In this document: one piece after another, positions 49,668 through 58,084 of the stretch
How positions within the stretch are numbered: the stretch's first letter is position 1
Layout: each line of letters starts with the position of its first letter
Assembly: GCF_016907715.1 (NCBI RefSeq)
Contig: NZ_JAFBCM010000001.1
Span: 2,046,001 to 2,110,000, forward strand
Source of the DNA: Tenggerimyces flavus
GTDB lineage: Bacteria; Actinomycetota; Actinomycetes; Propionibacteriales; Actinopolymorphaceae
Direction of reading: 5' to 3'
DNA length: 64,000 nucleotides
Notes under the pieces: generated by a model
Told to the model about the DNA's origin: nothing
Database searches by the model: none
Seen by the model: the letters and a program-made list of their open reading frames with translations, nothing else
Made by a program: the position numbers and the translations under genes

Positions 49668-50234
49668 ATGAGTTTGCCCGAGCTGATGCGAACGGCCGCC
49701 GAGGCGGCGAACGACGTCGTACAAGGCGTTCGCCCTGACCAGCTGTCGTTGCCCACGCCGTGCGCCGACTGGGACGTCCGCGCGCTCATCAACCACCTGC
49801 TCACCACGTCGGGGCACATGTCGGAGCTCGTCGCCCGCAAGCAACCCGTCGATCTCGCCGCGTTGATGGAGACCGACTTCATGACCGGCGACTGGGCCAA
49901 GGACTACGCGGTCCAGGTCGACAAGGCGGCCGCGGCCTGGGCGCTACCCGGGGCGACCGAGGGGGAGTTCGCGATGCACGGCCCGCCGTACCCCGCCGAG
50001 GCGTTGGCCGGGATGTTCCTGAGCGAGCTCGTCACCCACGGCTGGGACCTCGCCCGCGCGACCGGCCAGACGCTGCGAGTCTCGGACGAACTGGCCGCCG
50101 CCGTGCTCGAGCTCAACGCCGGCATGGCTCCCGAGGGACGTACGCAGGGCCTGTTCGGCGAGCCCGTCACGCTGAAAGAAGGCGCCTCGACGCTCGAGAC
50201 GGCCGTGGCGATCGCCGGTCGCGACCCCCGGTAG
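49668..50234 (+). CDS. TIGR03086 family metal-binding protein (DinB/MDMPI fold)
   Basis: A 188-residue protein of the actinobacterial TIGR03086 family. PTPCADWDVRALINHLLTTSGHMSELVA and the later SELVTHGWDLARATGQ carry the histidines of the DinB-type metal site. The C-terminal helical part has GMAPEGRTQGLFGEPV. ATG 49668 has GGGGG close by; ATG 49659 is the alternative. Its exact reaction is unknown; a mycothiol link is plausible. It precedes a Nudix gene by nine bases. Confidence 0.82.
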   Translation: MSLPELMRTAAEAANDVVQGVRPDQLSLPTPCADWDVRALINHLLTTSGHMSELVARKQPVDLAALMETDFMTGDWAKDYAVQVDKAAAAWALPGATEGEFAMHGPPYPAEALAGMFLSELVTHGWDLARATGQTLRVSDELAAAVLELNAGMAPEGRTQGLFGEPVTLKEGASTLETAVAIAGRDPR

Positions 50235-50237
50235 CCT
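50232..50237 (+). promoter_or_regulatory. -10 element of the Nudix gene, leaderless start
   Basis: TAGCCT overlaps the TAG stop of the TIGR03086 gene and ends six bases before the GTG start of the Nudix gene. Confidence 0.45.
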
Positions 50238-50243
50238 GCGTGG

Positions 50244-50687
50244 GTGAAGCGCGCGCTGGTCTGGATGTGGAGACGACTCCGTCCGTTCCAGTGGCGCATC
50301 CTGTGGATCATGAACGCGACCTTCATGGTCGGCGTCTCCGGCGTGATCCGCAACGAGCAGGGCCAGGTCCTGCTGCTCAAGCACCGTCTCTGGGCGGCGC
50401 GCGGCGGTGACTGGGGCGTGCCGACGGGCTACGCCAAGAGGCGCGAACGGCTGGAGGACACGGTCGTACGCGAGGTACGCGAGGAGACCGGCCTCGAAGT
50501 ACGGACGGGCTCGCTGATCCGGGTCCGGAGCGGCTTCAAGTTCCGCGTCGAGGTCGCGTACGAGGCCCACGTCGTCGGCGGCACGCTGAAGCTGGACCCG
50601 TTCGAGATCGTCGACGCGAAGTGGTTCGACCCGTCGGACCTACCGGAGGGCACTCGGCAGGCGCACCGGACGCTCATCCATCACTGA
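50244..50687 (+). CDS. Nudix hydrolase
   Basis: A 147-residue pyrophosphohydrolase. The Nudix box is complete: G at about residue 62, then E, and REVREETGL (GX5EX7REUXEEXGU), which binds the divalent metal. A basic, hydrophobic N-terminus (RALVWMWRRLRPFQWRILWIM) precedes the fold and could touch the membrane. The substrate is unknown; the family cleaves nucleoside diphosphate derivatives. Its stop overlaps the end of the convergent cupin gene by seven bases. Confidence 0.9.
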   Translation: MKRALVWMWRRLRPFQWRILWIMNATFMVGVSGVIRNEQGQVLLLKHRLWAARGGDWGVPTGYAKRRERLEDTVVREVREETGLEVRTGSLIRVRSGFKFRVEVAYEAHVVGGTLKLDPFEIVDAKWFDPSDLPEGTRQAHRTLIHH

Positions 50688-51091
50688 GCGCGTTCCCACT
50701 CCTGGACCGACGCCGCCTCGATCAGCCGGAAGTCGGGCGTCTGCTCGAGCGCTGCCTCCTCGCCGCCGGGCACGTACGTGACGATCAGCCGGAGCGGGCG
50801 CCAGGTCGTGTTGAGCGTGGAGTGGAACGCCGCCATCGGAACGTGGACGGCGTCGCCCTCCTTGATCGGGAACGGCTCGCCGTCGTCGACCATCTGCAGG
50901 CCCTCACCGGAGATCACGTAGATGACCTCCTCCGCCGTCGGATGGTTGTGCCGCGCGTGCCCGCGGCCGGGGTTGACGATCACCTCGCCGAGAGACTGCG
51001 AGGCGCCCGGAATCAGCCGTGGGGTGACGAACCACTTGGTCGATCCCCAGTCGAACGTCATCGTCGCCACGTCGTCCGGACGCACTCGCAT
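50681..51091 (-). CDS. Cupin domain protein
   Basis: A 136-residue single-domain cupin. The first motif is GRGHARHNHPTAEEVIYVISGEG (His, His, Glu ligands) and the second is GDAVHVPMAAFHSTLNTTW (His ligand). Such proteins are small dioxygenases, isomerases or sugar-binding enzymes. AGAGGAG lies before the ATG. It lies 14 bases after the aldo/keto reductase gene on the same strand, so the two form an operon. Confidence 0.85.
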   Translation of the reverse strand: MRVRPDDVATMTFDWGSTKWFVTPRLIPGASQSLGEVIVNPGRGHARHNHPTAEEVIYVISGEGLQMVDDGEPFPIKEGDAVHVPMAAFHSTLNTTWRPLRLIVTYVPGGEEAALEQTPDFRLIEAASVQEWERAQ

Positions 51092-51105
51092 GTGTCGGTT
51101 CTCCT

Positions 51106-52074
51106 CTACCAGGCGTAGGCCTCGGGCGCCTGTCCGCCCGGGCCGGGGAACAGCTCGTCCAGCCGCTCGAGCACCTTGTCGTCGAGCTTGATCTCCGGAA
51201 CGCGGAGCGCGGTCGTGAGCTGCTCCATCGTGCGCGGCCCGATGATCGGCGCGGTCACGCCGGGCTGGTGCAGCAGCCACGCCAGGGCGAGGTTCGCGGC
51301 GGTCTCGCCCAGCTCCGCGGCGAGGTCCTCGAACGACTGGATCTGGTCGCGGTGCTCCTCGACGTACGTCGCCGCGCGGCCGCCGGTCGAGCGGCTCTTG
51401 TCCGCCTTCGCGAGGATGCCGCCGAGCACGCCGCCGTGCAGCGGGGACCACGGGATGACACCGATCCCATACTCGCGGGCCGCGGGCAGCACCTCGAGCT
51501 CGATGGACCGTTCGACCAGGTTGTAGAGCGACTGCTCCGACACCAGGCCGAGGAAGTTGCGCCGCTTCGCGGTCTCCGAGGCCTGCGCCAGGTTCCAGCC
51601 GGCGAAGTTGCTCGACCCGACGTAGAGCACCTTGCCCTGCGTCACGAGCGTTTCCATCGCCTGCCAGACCTCGTCCCAGGGAGTATCCCGGTCGATGTGG
51701 TGCATCTGGTACAGGTCGATCCGGTCGGTCTGCAGCCGGCGGAGCGAGTCCTCGGCGTGGCGGACGATGTTGTACGCGGACACGCCCTTCGCGTCGGGGC
51801 GGTCGTTCATGGCGCCGTAGACTTTGGTGGCGATCACCGTACGGTCGCGGCGCGACTTGTCGGCGGCGAACCAGCGGCCGATGATCTCCTCGGTGAGGCC
51901 TCGGTTCTCCCAGCCGTACACGTTCGCGGTGTCGGCGAAGTTGACGCCCGCGTCGAGCGCCGCGTCGAGGATCGCGTGCGACTCCTCTTCCGGCGTGACC
52001 GGGCCGAAGTTCATGGTGCCGAGACAGAGCTTGCTGACGAGCAGGCCGGTGCGGCCCAGATGCGTGTACTCCAT
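51106..52074 (-). CDS. Aldo/keto reductase
   Basis: A 322-residue NADPH-dependent TIM-barrel reductase. The tetrad is visible: Asp and Tyr in FADTANVYGWEN, Lys in VIATKVYG and His in YQMHHID. Cofactor-binding residues occur in SNFAGWN and GPRTMEQL near the C-terminus. ATG 52074 has GGAGGGTCGGAAG upstream. It is followed by a cupin gene in the same operon and is divergent from the alanyl-tRNA synthetase gene. Confidence 0.92.
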   Translation of the reverse strand: MEYTHLGRTGLLVSKLCLGTMNFGPVTPEEESHAILDAALDAGVNFADTANVYGWENRGLTEEIIGRWFAADKSRRDRTVIATKVYGAMNDRPDAKGVSAYNIVRHAEDSLRRLQTDRIDLYQMHHIDRDTPWDEVWQAMETLVTQGKVLYVGSSNFAGWNLAQASETAKRRNFLGLVSEQSLYNLVERSIELEVLPAAREYGIGVIPWSPLHGGVLGGILAKADKSRSTGGRAATYVEEHRDQIQSFEDLAAELGETAANLALAWLLHQPGVTAPIIGPRTMEQLTTALRVPEIKLDDKVLERLDELFPGPGGQAPEAYAW

Positions 52075-52279
52075 GTCTTCCGACCCTCCTGCGGGAATGC
52101 GGTTTCTGCAAGGTCGTGGCCCCAACCAGGTTGGCAGGTTTCGGCAAAGCCGTGCATACTGAGCCCCATGTCTCACGGACAGCGAGCTATCTGCGCCGAG
52201 CTGGGCTAGTCAGCCCCTCGGTCCGGCTCGGCGTGTGCCTGCGTCCTTCACTGTTGAAGTTTCGTCCTGTGAGGCTCCC

Positions 52280-54871
52280 GTGCGTTCCGTCGAGATTCGC
52301 CGTACGTTCCTGTCCTACTTCCAGAGCAAGGGCCACCGGCTCCTGCCCTCGTCGTCGCTCGTCACCGACGACCCCACCATGCTGCTTACGACAGCCGGCA
52401 TGGTGCAGTTCAAGCCGTACTTCCTCGGCGAGGACAAGCCACCGCACTCGCGGCTGACCACGCTGCAGAAGTGCATCCGGACGGTCGACATCGACAACAT
52501 CGGCGAGACCGACCGACATACGACGTTCTTCGAGATGCTCGGCAACTTCTCGTTCGGCGACTACGACAAGCCGGACGTGATGCCGTGGGCGTACGAGCTG
52601 TTGACCTCGCACTACGGGCTCGATCCGACCCGGTTGTGGGCGACGGTCTACCTCGACGACGAGGAGTCGGTCGGGCTGTGGCAGGAGATCGGCATCCCGT
52701 TGTCGCGGATCCAGCGGCTGGGGATGGCGGACAACTACTGGTCGACCGGCGGGGTCGGTCCGTGCGGCCCGGACTCGGAGATCTTCTACGACCGTGGGGA
52801 GAAGTACGGACCCGAAGGTGGGCCGGCGGTCAACCCCGAGCGCTACCTCGAGGTGTGGAACCTCGTGTTCATGCGGCACATTCGCGGCGAGGGCGGAACG
52901 GACGACGACTTCCCGATCGTCGGTGACCTGCCTGTGCGCTGCGTGGAGTCGGGGCTCGGCGTCGACCGGCTCGCGGTCGTCCTGCAGGGCGTCGACAACG
53001 TTCACGAGGTAGATCTACTCGCGCCAACTTTGGAGCGGGTCCAAACTTTGACTGGCTGCGATTATGCGACCGGCGACAAGCGTACGCGGGCGTCGCTTCG
53101 GGTGATCGCGGACCACGTTCGCGCGGGCACGTTGCTGATCGGCGACGGGGTGCTGCCATCGAACGAGGGTCGCGGGTACGTCCTGCGCCGGCTGCTGAGG
53201 CGGGCGGTACACCGCGGTCGGTTGCTCGGCCGGGCGACGCCGTTCCTCGCGGAGCTCGCGTCGACGGTCGTGGACAACGTGGGCGAGCAGTGGCCGGAGC
53301 TGCGGACGAACGCGGAGCTCGTCGCGCAGGCGATGGCGCACGAGGAGGAGGCGTTCGACCGTACGTTGCGGCAGGGTTCGCGGCTGCTGGAGACGACCGT
53401 GAGCCGGACCCGGTCGGAGTCGGGCACGTCTTTGCCCGGCGGCACGGTGTTCCAGCTGCACGACACGTTTGGGTTCCCGCTGGACCTGACGATGGAGATC
53501 GCGCGCGAGGCGGGGCTGTCGGTCGACACCGAGCGCGTCGAGGAGCTCATCGAGGAGCAGCGGCGACGCGGGCAGTCGGCTCGGGCGACCTCGTCGGATT
53601 CGCAACGACGTAAGGCGTATGCGGAGCTGCTGATGGAACACGGGCGCACGACGTTCGTGGGGTACGACTCGCTGGTCGGCGACGGCAACGTCGTGTCGGT
53701 GCTGCCCGGCGAGGACGGTCGGGTGGAACTGGTGCTCGACCGAACCCCGATGTACGCGGAGTCGGGCGGCCAGGTCGGCGACACCGGACTGGTGCGGACG
53801 ACGGACGGCAGCGAGCTGCGGGTGACCGATACCCGTTATGGCGTTGACGGTCTGTACGTCCACGTGGCGGAGGTCGTGCAAGGCGAGGTGCATCCGGGCG
53901 ACTCCGTCGAGGTGTTCGTGGACGGCGATCGGCGTGCGGCGACGGCGCGTTCGCACAGCTCGACGCACGTACTGCACGCGACCCTGCGGGAGACGCTGGG
54001 CGAACACGTACGGCAGCACGGCTCGCTGGTCGCGCCGGGCCGGCTGCGGTTCGACTTCAGCAGCTTCGACGCGGTGTCGCCCGAGCAGCTCGCGCACGTG
54101 GAGTCCGTCGTCAACGCGCGGTTGCTCGCGGATCCGGAGGTCCGGGTCTGGGAGGCGTCCCGCTCCGAGGCGCAGGCGGCGGGCGCGATGGCCTTGTTCG
54201 GCGAGAAGTACGGCGAGGTCGTGCGGATCGTCGACATCGGCGACTTCTCCCGCGAGCTGTGCGGCGGCACGCACGTCGGCCACGGCAGCCAGGCGGGTCC
54301 GGTGCGGCTGGTGTCGGAGTCGTCGATCGGCTCCGGGCTGCGGCGGCTGGAGGCGCTGACCGGGTTGGACGCGTTGCGGCACGCGGACCACGAGCGCCAG
54401 TTGCTGTCGTCGGTGGCGTCGCTGCTGGGTGGCGTACGTTCGGACCAGGTGCTCGACCGGCTGAGCGAACGCCTCTCGGCGCTGGCGACGGCGGAGCGTT
54501 CGCTGCGAGAACTGCGCGAACGCCAGTTGGTCGAGGTCGCGCGCGGCCTGGCGTCGACCGCGGTCGGTGGCCTCGTGGTGGCGCGCGTCGCGCAGCCGCT
54601 CGACGCGCTGCGCGGCCTGGTCGACCACGTCCTGCGGCTGCTTCCGCAGCCCGGCGCGGTTCTGCTCGGCGCGGTGGGTGACGGCAAGGCGCAGCTCGTA
54701 CTCGGCGTCAACACCGACCTGACAGCGCGTGATCTGCTGACCGAGGCGGGCCGGCTCATCGGTGGCGGGGCGGGCGGCCATGGCCACCTGGCGATCGCGG
54801 GCGGCCGCAAGCTCGAGAACCTGGACCAGGCCATCGAGCTCGCGACCCGCCGCATCCGCGAAGTGCTGTAG
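52280..54871 (+). CDS. alaS: Alanyl-tRNA synthetase, isolated copy
   Basis: An 863-residue class II synthetase of full length. The catalytic domain (1-240) has RRTFLSYFQSKGHRLLPSSSLV, TFFEMLGNFSFGDY and GLGVDRLAVVLQG. A tRNA-binding domain follows, with HDTFGFPLDLT. The editing domain has the zinc motifs HSSTH and CGGTHVGH. A C-Ala domain ends it (GGAGGHGHLAIAGG). The start GTG 52280 follows GTGAGG. The usual partners (ruvX, mltG, aroE) are absent, so this may be a second AlaRS. No T-box was recognised. Confidence 0.93.
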   Translation: MRSVEIRRTFLSYFQSKGHRLLPSSSLVTDDPTMLLTTAGMVQFKPYFLGEDKPPHSRLTTLQKCIRTVDIDNIGETDRHTTFFEMLGNFSFGDYDKPDVMPWAYELLTSHYGLDPTRLWATVYLDDEESVGLWQEIGIPLSRIQRLGMADNYWSTGGVGPCGPDSEIFYDRGEKYGPEGGPAVNPERYLEVWNLVFMRHIRGEGGTDDDFPIVGDLPVRCVESGLGVDRLAVVLQGVDNVHEVDLLAPTLERVQTLTGCDYATGDKRTRASLRVIADHVRAGTLLIGDGVLPSNEGRGYVLRRLLRRAVHRGRLLGRATPFLAELASTVVDNVGEQWPELRTNAELVAQAMAHEEEAFDRTLRQGSRLLETTVSRTRSESGTSLPGGTVFQLHDTFGFPLDLTMEIAREAGLSVDTERVEELIEEQRRRGQSARATSSDSQRRKAYAELLMEHGRTTFVGYDSLVGDGNVVSVLPGEDGRVELVLDRTPMYAESGGQVGDTGLVRTTDGSELRVTDTRYGVDGLYVHVAEVVQGEVHPGDSVEVFVDGDRRAATARSHSSTHVLHATLRETLGEHVRQHGSLVAPGRLRFDFSSFDAVSPEQLAHVESVVNARLLADPEVRVWEASRSEAQAAGAMALFGEKYGEVVRIVDIGDFSRELCGGTHVGHGSQAGPVRLVSESSIGSGLRRLEALTGLDALRHADHERQLLSSVASLLGGVRSDQVLDRLSERLSALATAERSLRELRERQLVEVARGLASTAVGGLVVARVAQPLDALRGLVDHVLRLLPQPGAVLLGAVGDGKAQLVLGVNTDLTARDLLTEAGRLIGGGAGGHGHLAIAGGRKLENLDQAIELATRRIREVL

Positions 54872-54938
54872 GTCAGCCGACCCGGTGGATGAGCACGCTC
54901 GGGCGCGGCCGGCGTGGCGGTGGCCGGGGGGTCTCGCG

Positions 54939-55008
54939 ACTTCACCCATCGGGTCGGGGTTCTGCAACGTGGCAACCGCCTCGCGAACCCCGTTTCGGGA
55001 GGTGAAGT
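54939..55008 (+). terminator. Nested hairpin after alaS
   Basis: ACTTCACC (54939-54946) pairs with 55001-55008, and CGGGGTTC (54955-54962) pairs with 54985-54992, giving a two-step hairpin about 70 bases after the alaS stop. It may terminate alaS or shape the SPFH operon leader. Confidence 0.5.
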
Positions 55009-55054
55009 GCGTCCCAGCTGTTGACAAGCGCCCGCCAGCTCCTGGTCTGAGGGC

Positions 55055-55080
55055 TTGTCAAAAAGTGATATCACTATGCT
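55055..55080 (+). promoter_or_regulatory. Palindromic operator and promoter of the SPFH operon
   Basis: AGTGATATCACT (55064-55075) is a perfect 12-bp palindrome. TTGTCA (55055-55060) on its left and TATGCT or TGCTAC (55075-55082) on its right look like promoter elements, though the spacing is short for the former. A regulator bound there would overlap the polymerase site. Confidence 0.6.
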
Positions 55081-55115
55081 ACTCTCCTGACATCGACTCA
55101 GAGAGAGGCAGCACA

Positions 55116-56012
55116 ATGACCAACGTCGATATGCCAAAGCCGCAGGTCAGGGAGCGGGTCGCGCACGGGATGACCGGGTGGCCGATGTTCCTCGCCATGC
55201 TCATCCTGATCATCGGCGGCCTGATCCTCTTCATCGTCGGCCTCGTCCAGTCCAGCGCCGCCTGGATCATCCTCGGTCCCGTAGCCGTGGTGGTGGGCAC
55301 CTTTCTGGGCATCGGGCTGACCGCCGTCGCACCCGGTGAGGCGCGCGTCGTCCAGTTGCTGGGACGGTACGTCGGCACAGTAAGAACCGACGGTTTGAGA
55401 TGGGTCAACCCCCTCACCAGAAGGCGGAAGGTCAGCACCAGGATCCGCAACCACGAGACCGGCGTCACCAAGGTCAACGACGCCGACGGCAACCCGATCG
55501 AGATCGCCGCCGTCGTGGTCTGGCAGGTCGAAGACACCGCGCAGGCTGTGTTCGAGGTCGACGACTTCGTCGCGTTCGTCGCGATGCAGAGCGAGACCGC
55601 CGTACGGCACATCTCCAACAGCTACCCCTACGACGCGCACGGCGAGAACCAGCTCTCCCTGAGGGACAACGCCGACGAGATCACCGAGAAGCTCTCCGAG
55701 GAGATCGCGGCGAGGGTCGCGTCCGCCGGGGTAAAGGTGATCGAGTCCCGCATCACCCACCTCGCCTACGCGCAGGAGATCGCCCACGCGATGCTCCGTC
55801 GCCAGCAGGCCAGCGCGGTCGTCGCCGCCAGAACGCGCATCGTCGAGGGCGCCGTCGGCATGGTCGAGCTCGCCCTCAACCGGCTCGCCGAGCACAACGT
55901 CGTCGACCTCGACGAGGAACGCAAGGCAGCCATGGTCAGCAATCTGCTCGTCGTCCTGTGCGGTGATCGCGACACTCAGCCCGTCGTCAACACCGGCACG
56001 CTCTACCAGTGA
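55116..56012 (+). CDS. SPFH/band 7 (flotillin-like) membrane protein
   Basis: A 298-residue protein with a double N-terminal membrane helix (about residues 22-70) followed by the SPFH domain ([28 protein letters not shown] through [29 protein letters not shown]). Its Ala-rich helix [24 protein letters not shown] drives oligomers in the family. GAGAGAGG precedes the ATG. SPFH proteins form large ring scaffolds in the membrane. It is the first gene of an operon with an RHH protein and a GPP34 protein. Confidence 0.9.
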   Translation: MTNVDMPKPQVRERVAHGMTGWPMFLAMLILIIGGLILFIVGLVQSSAAWIILGPVAVVVGTFLGIGLTAVAPGEARVVQLLGRYVGTVRTDGLRWVNPLTRRRKVSTRIRNHETGVTKVNDADGNPIEIAAVVVWQVEDTAQAVFEVDDFVAFVAMQSETAVRHISNSYPYDAHGENQLSLRDNADEITEKLSEEIAARVASAGVKVIESRITHLAYAQEIAHAMLRRQQASAVVAARTRIVEGAVGMVELALNRLAEHNVVDLDEERKAAMVSNLLVVLCGDRDTQPVVNTGTLYQ

Positions 56013-56024
56013 GCCAGCGAGCCG

Positions 56025-56231
56025 ATGCCGGCCGAACGTGAACGCAAGAAGCTCCTGCTCCGTCTCGACCCCGCGGTGTACGACGCACTAGCACGCTGGG
56101 CCGCTGACGACCTGCGGAGCGCTAACGCCCAGATCGAGTTCCTGTTACGACGTGCGCTCGCCGACGCCGGGCGCCTGCCCGGCGAGGTCGGGCAGATGCG
56201 ACCCCGCGGACGACCGCGAAAGGAGGACTGA
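56025..56231 (+). CDS. Ribbon-helix-helix (Arc/HicB-like) small protein
   Basis: A 68-residue protein. RKKLLLRLDPAVYDALARWAADDLRSANAQIEFLLRRAL is a typical RHH strand-helix-helix unit (about residues 7-46), and the tail is Arg-rich (RPRGRPRKED). No toxin gene follows, so it is not clearly an antitoxin. It might bind the AGTGATATCACT operator of its own operon (inference). It lies 12 bases after the SPFH gene and its stop overlaps the GPP34 start. Confidence 0.82.
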   Translation: MPAERERKKLLLRLDPAVYDALARWAADDLRSANAQIEFLLRRALADAGRLPGEVGQMRPRGRPRKED

Positions 56232-56875
56232 TGGCCATGGAACTTCCCAAGACTCTCCCCGGAAGGCTCTACCTGCTGGCGTACGACCGGCAGAAGCGCC
56301 GGGTCCGTGGCGGCGGGTTCTTCGGCTACGCCCTCCGCGCGGCCGCCCTCGCCGACCTCTACATCGCCGGCCGCCTGGTCGACGAGAACGGCAAGGTCCA
56401 CACGGCGATCGGACCGACGCCCACCGAACCACTCCTGAAGACCGTCCTCGAGGAGGTCAGCGAGTCCAAACCGCGCACCTGGCAGCACTGGGTCACCAAG
56501 TCCGTCGGGAAGGCGCCGCGCGCCGTACGTGACCAGCTCGAACGCGCGGGCTGGCTGAAGATCGAGCCACGCCGCATCCTCGGCATCTTCCCCGCCGACG
56601 AGATCGGCCTCCGCCAGGAGCACCTGGTCGCGAAGCTGCTGACGGAGGCCCTGCACCCCCTCCGCAACGGCCAGCTGGTCGCCCGTACCGACAAGCGCCA
56701 GGCCGCGCTCCTCGCGCTCGCCGCCACAGCCTCGCTTCCCACCATCTTGTCCAGCGCGGAACGGCGGCAGTACAAGCAGCGCCTCGTCGAGTTCGCCGAC
56801 CGCGCTGGTCCCGCCGTTCCCGCACTGCGCAAGGCGATCGAGAGCCACCAGGCCGCCAACTCCGGCGGCGGCTGA
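56231..56875 (+). CDS. GPP34 (GOLPH3-like) family phosphoprotein
   Basis: A 214-residue, mostly helical protein of the GPP34 family, named after the Golgi phosphatidylinositol-4-phosphate reader GOLPH3. The N-terminal LPGRLYLLAYDRQKRRVRGGGFFGYALRAAALADLYIAGRLV and the central ESKPRTWQHWV and RILGIFPADEIGLRQ segments match the actinobacterial members. Its start overlaps the RHH stop (TGATG); an ATG six bases later is possible. It likely binds the membrane surface and works with the SPFH scaffold (inference). Confidence 0.85.
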   Translation: MAMELPKTLPGRLYLLAYDRQKRRVRGGGFFGYALRAAALADLYIAGRLVDENGKVHTAIGPTPTEPLLKTVLEEVSESKPRTWQHWVTKSVGKAPRAVRDQLERAGWLKIEPRRILGIFPADEIGLRQEHLVAKLLTEALHPLRNGQLVARTDKRQAALLALAATASLPTILSSAERRQYKQRLVEFADRAGPAVPALRKAIESHQAANSGGG

Positions 56876-56905
56876 CGCACCCGTACTCACGAGGGAGAAC
56901 CCACC

Positions 56906-58084
56906 ATGGCGACATCGCTTCAGACACCTGTGCCCTCAGCCGGCACCGCCACCACCGGGCGGGCCCTGGCTCCCGACCTCGCCCGCGGCGGCATGCTCCT
57001 CGCGATCGCGTTCGCCCACGCGCCGCTGTTCGTGACGAACGTCGACCGCGGACCGGCCTGGCTGAACGACTTCATCACCTCGTTCCACATGCTGTTCGTC
57101 AACAACCACGCGCGCCCGATGTTCGCGTTCCTGTTCGGGTACGCGCTGGTCCAGCTGATGAATCGTCAACTGGCCAAGGGTAACGACTGGGTCCCGACGC
57201 GAAAGCTGCTGCGCCGCCGAGGCTTCTGGTTGATCGCGATCGGCTTCGTGCACCTCGCGATCCTCGTCCCGATCGACATCCTCGCCGCGTACGGACTGTC
57301 CGCCGTTCTGCTCGTCGGATTCCTGCGCGCCAAGGACTCCACGTTGTTGTGGGTGGCCGGCGTCGCGCTCGTGCCCGCGACGTTCTCGGTGGGCTGGATC
57401 ACCTGGTTCGCCCTGAACGAGGGCGCCTCGACGTACGCCAAGGGCAGCGTCGCCGCGGGCTCGGCAGGATTCGTGGAGCTGTTCGTCTCACGGGTCATGG
57501 TGTTCCCTCCTTCCCTGATCGCCGGTGTCATCCTGGTCATCCCCGGCGTCCTGCTCGGCATGTGGGCGGCGCGACGCCGCGTGCTCGACGAGCCGGAGCG
57601 GCACCGTTCGTTCCTCGTCCGGGCGACCATCGTCACCGGTGCCGTCTCGCTCGCGGGCTCGCTGCCGCTCGTCCTGGTGGACCTCGGGATCTGGAGCCCG
57701 ACCGGAATCGCCTTGTGGGTCGTGGCATTCGTCCAGCCGCTCACCGGCTACTTCGGCGGGATGGCCCTGGCCGGTGCCATCGCCCTGGTCGCGATCGCGG
57801 CCGCCCGGCGGCAAGGCCGCCTGACGACCGCGATCCAGGCGCTCGGTCAGCGCTCGATGAGCCTGTACCTGTTCCAGTCCGTCGTGTACGTCGCGGTGTT
57901 CTTCCCGTACGGGTTGGGACTTCAGGACGACCTCGGCATGGCCGGAGCCACTGGCGTCGCGCTCGCGACGTGGGTCGCCTCGATCCTCCTCGCCGAGCTG
58001 ATGCGCAAGGCGAACTACCGAGGCCCTGCGGAGATTCTCCTGCGCAGGTTGGCCTATCGCGATCGGCGTACGGTCGCGAAGTAG
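56906..58084 (+). CDS. DUF418 family membrane protein
   Basis: A 392-residue polytopic protein with about ten helices. PDLARGGMLLAIAFAHAPLF at the start, MFAFLFGYALVQ in the middle and the C-terminal DUF418 pattern GQRSMSLYLFQSVVYVAVFFPYG are typical. The family is unassigned but related to acyltransferase-3-like membrane proteins. GAGGGAGAACCCACC precedes the ATG. It follows the GPP34 gene by 30 bases and may share its operon. The last 31 bases overlap the convergent MFS gene. Confidence 0.88.
   Translation: MATSLQTPVPSAGTATTGRALAPDLARGGMLLAIAFAHAPLFVTNVDRGPAWLNDFITSFHMLFVNNHARPMFAFLFGYALVQLMNRQLAKGNDWVPTRKLLRRRGFWLIAIGFVHLAILVPIDILAAYGLSAVLLVGFLRAKDSTLLWVAGVALVPATFSVGWITWFALNEGASTYAKGSVAAGSAGFVELFVSRVMVFPPSLIAGVILVIPGVLLGMWAARRRVLDEPERHRSFLVRATIVTGAVSLAGSLPLVLVDLGIWSPTGIALWVVAFVQPLTGYFGGMALAGAIALVAIAAARRQGRLTTAIQALGQRSMSLYLFQSVVYVAVFFPYGLGLQDDLGMAGATGVALATWVASILLAELMRKANYRGPAEILLRRLAYRDRRTVAK

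Noticed and set aside
52180-52279. Possible T-box or attenuator upstream of alaS
   Set aside because: The leader is about 100 bases, lacks the T-box consensus and shows only a small GGGCTAGTCAGCCC-type dyad.
56025-56875. Toxin-antitoxin system (HicB-like RHH protein with downstream gene)
   Set aside because: The downstream gene is a GPP34 family protein, not a toxin, and the RHH gene follows an SPFH gene in one operon.
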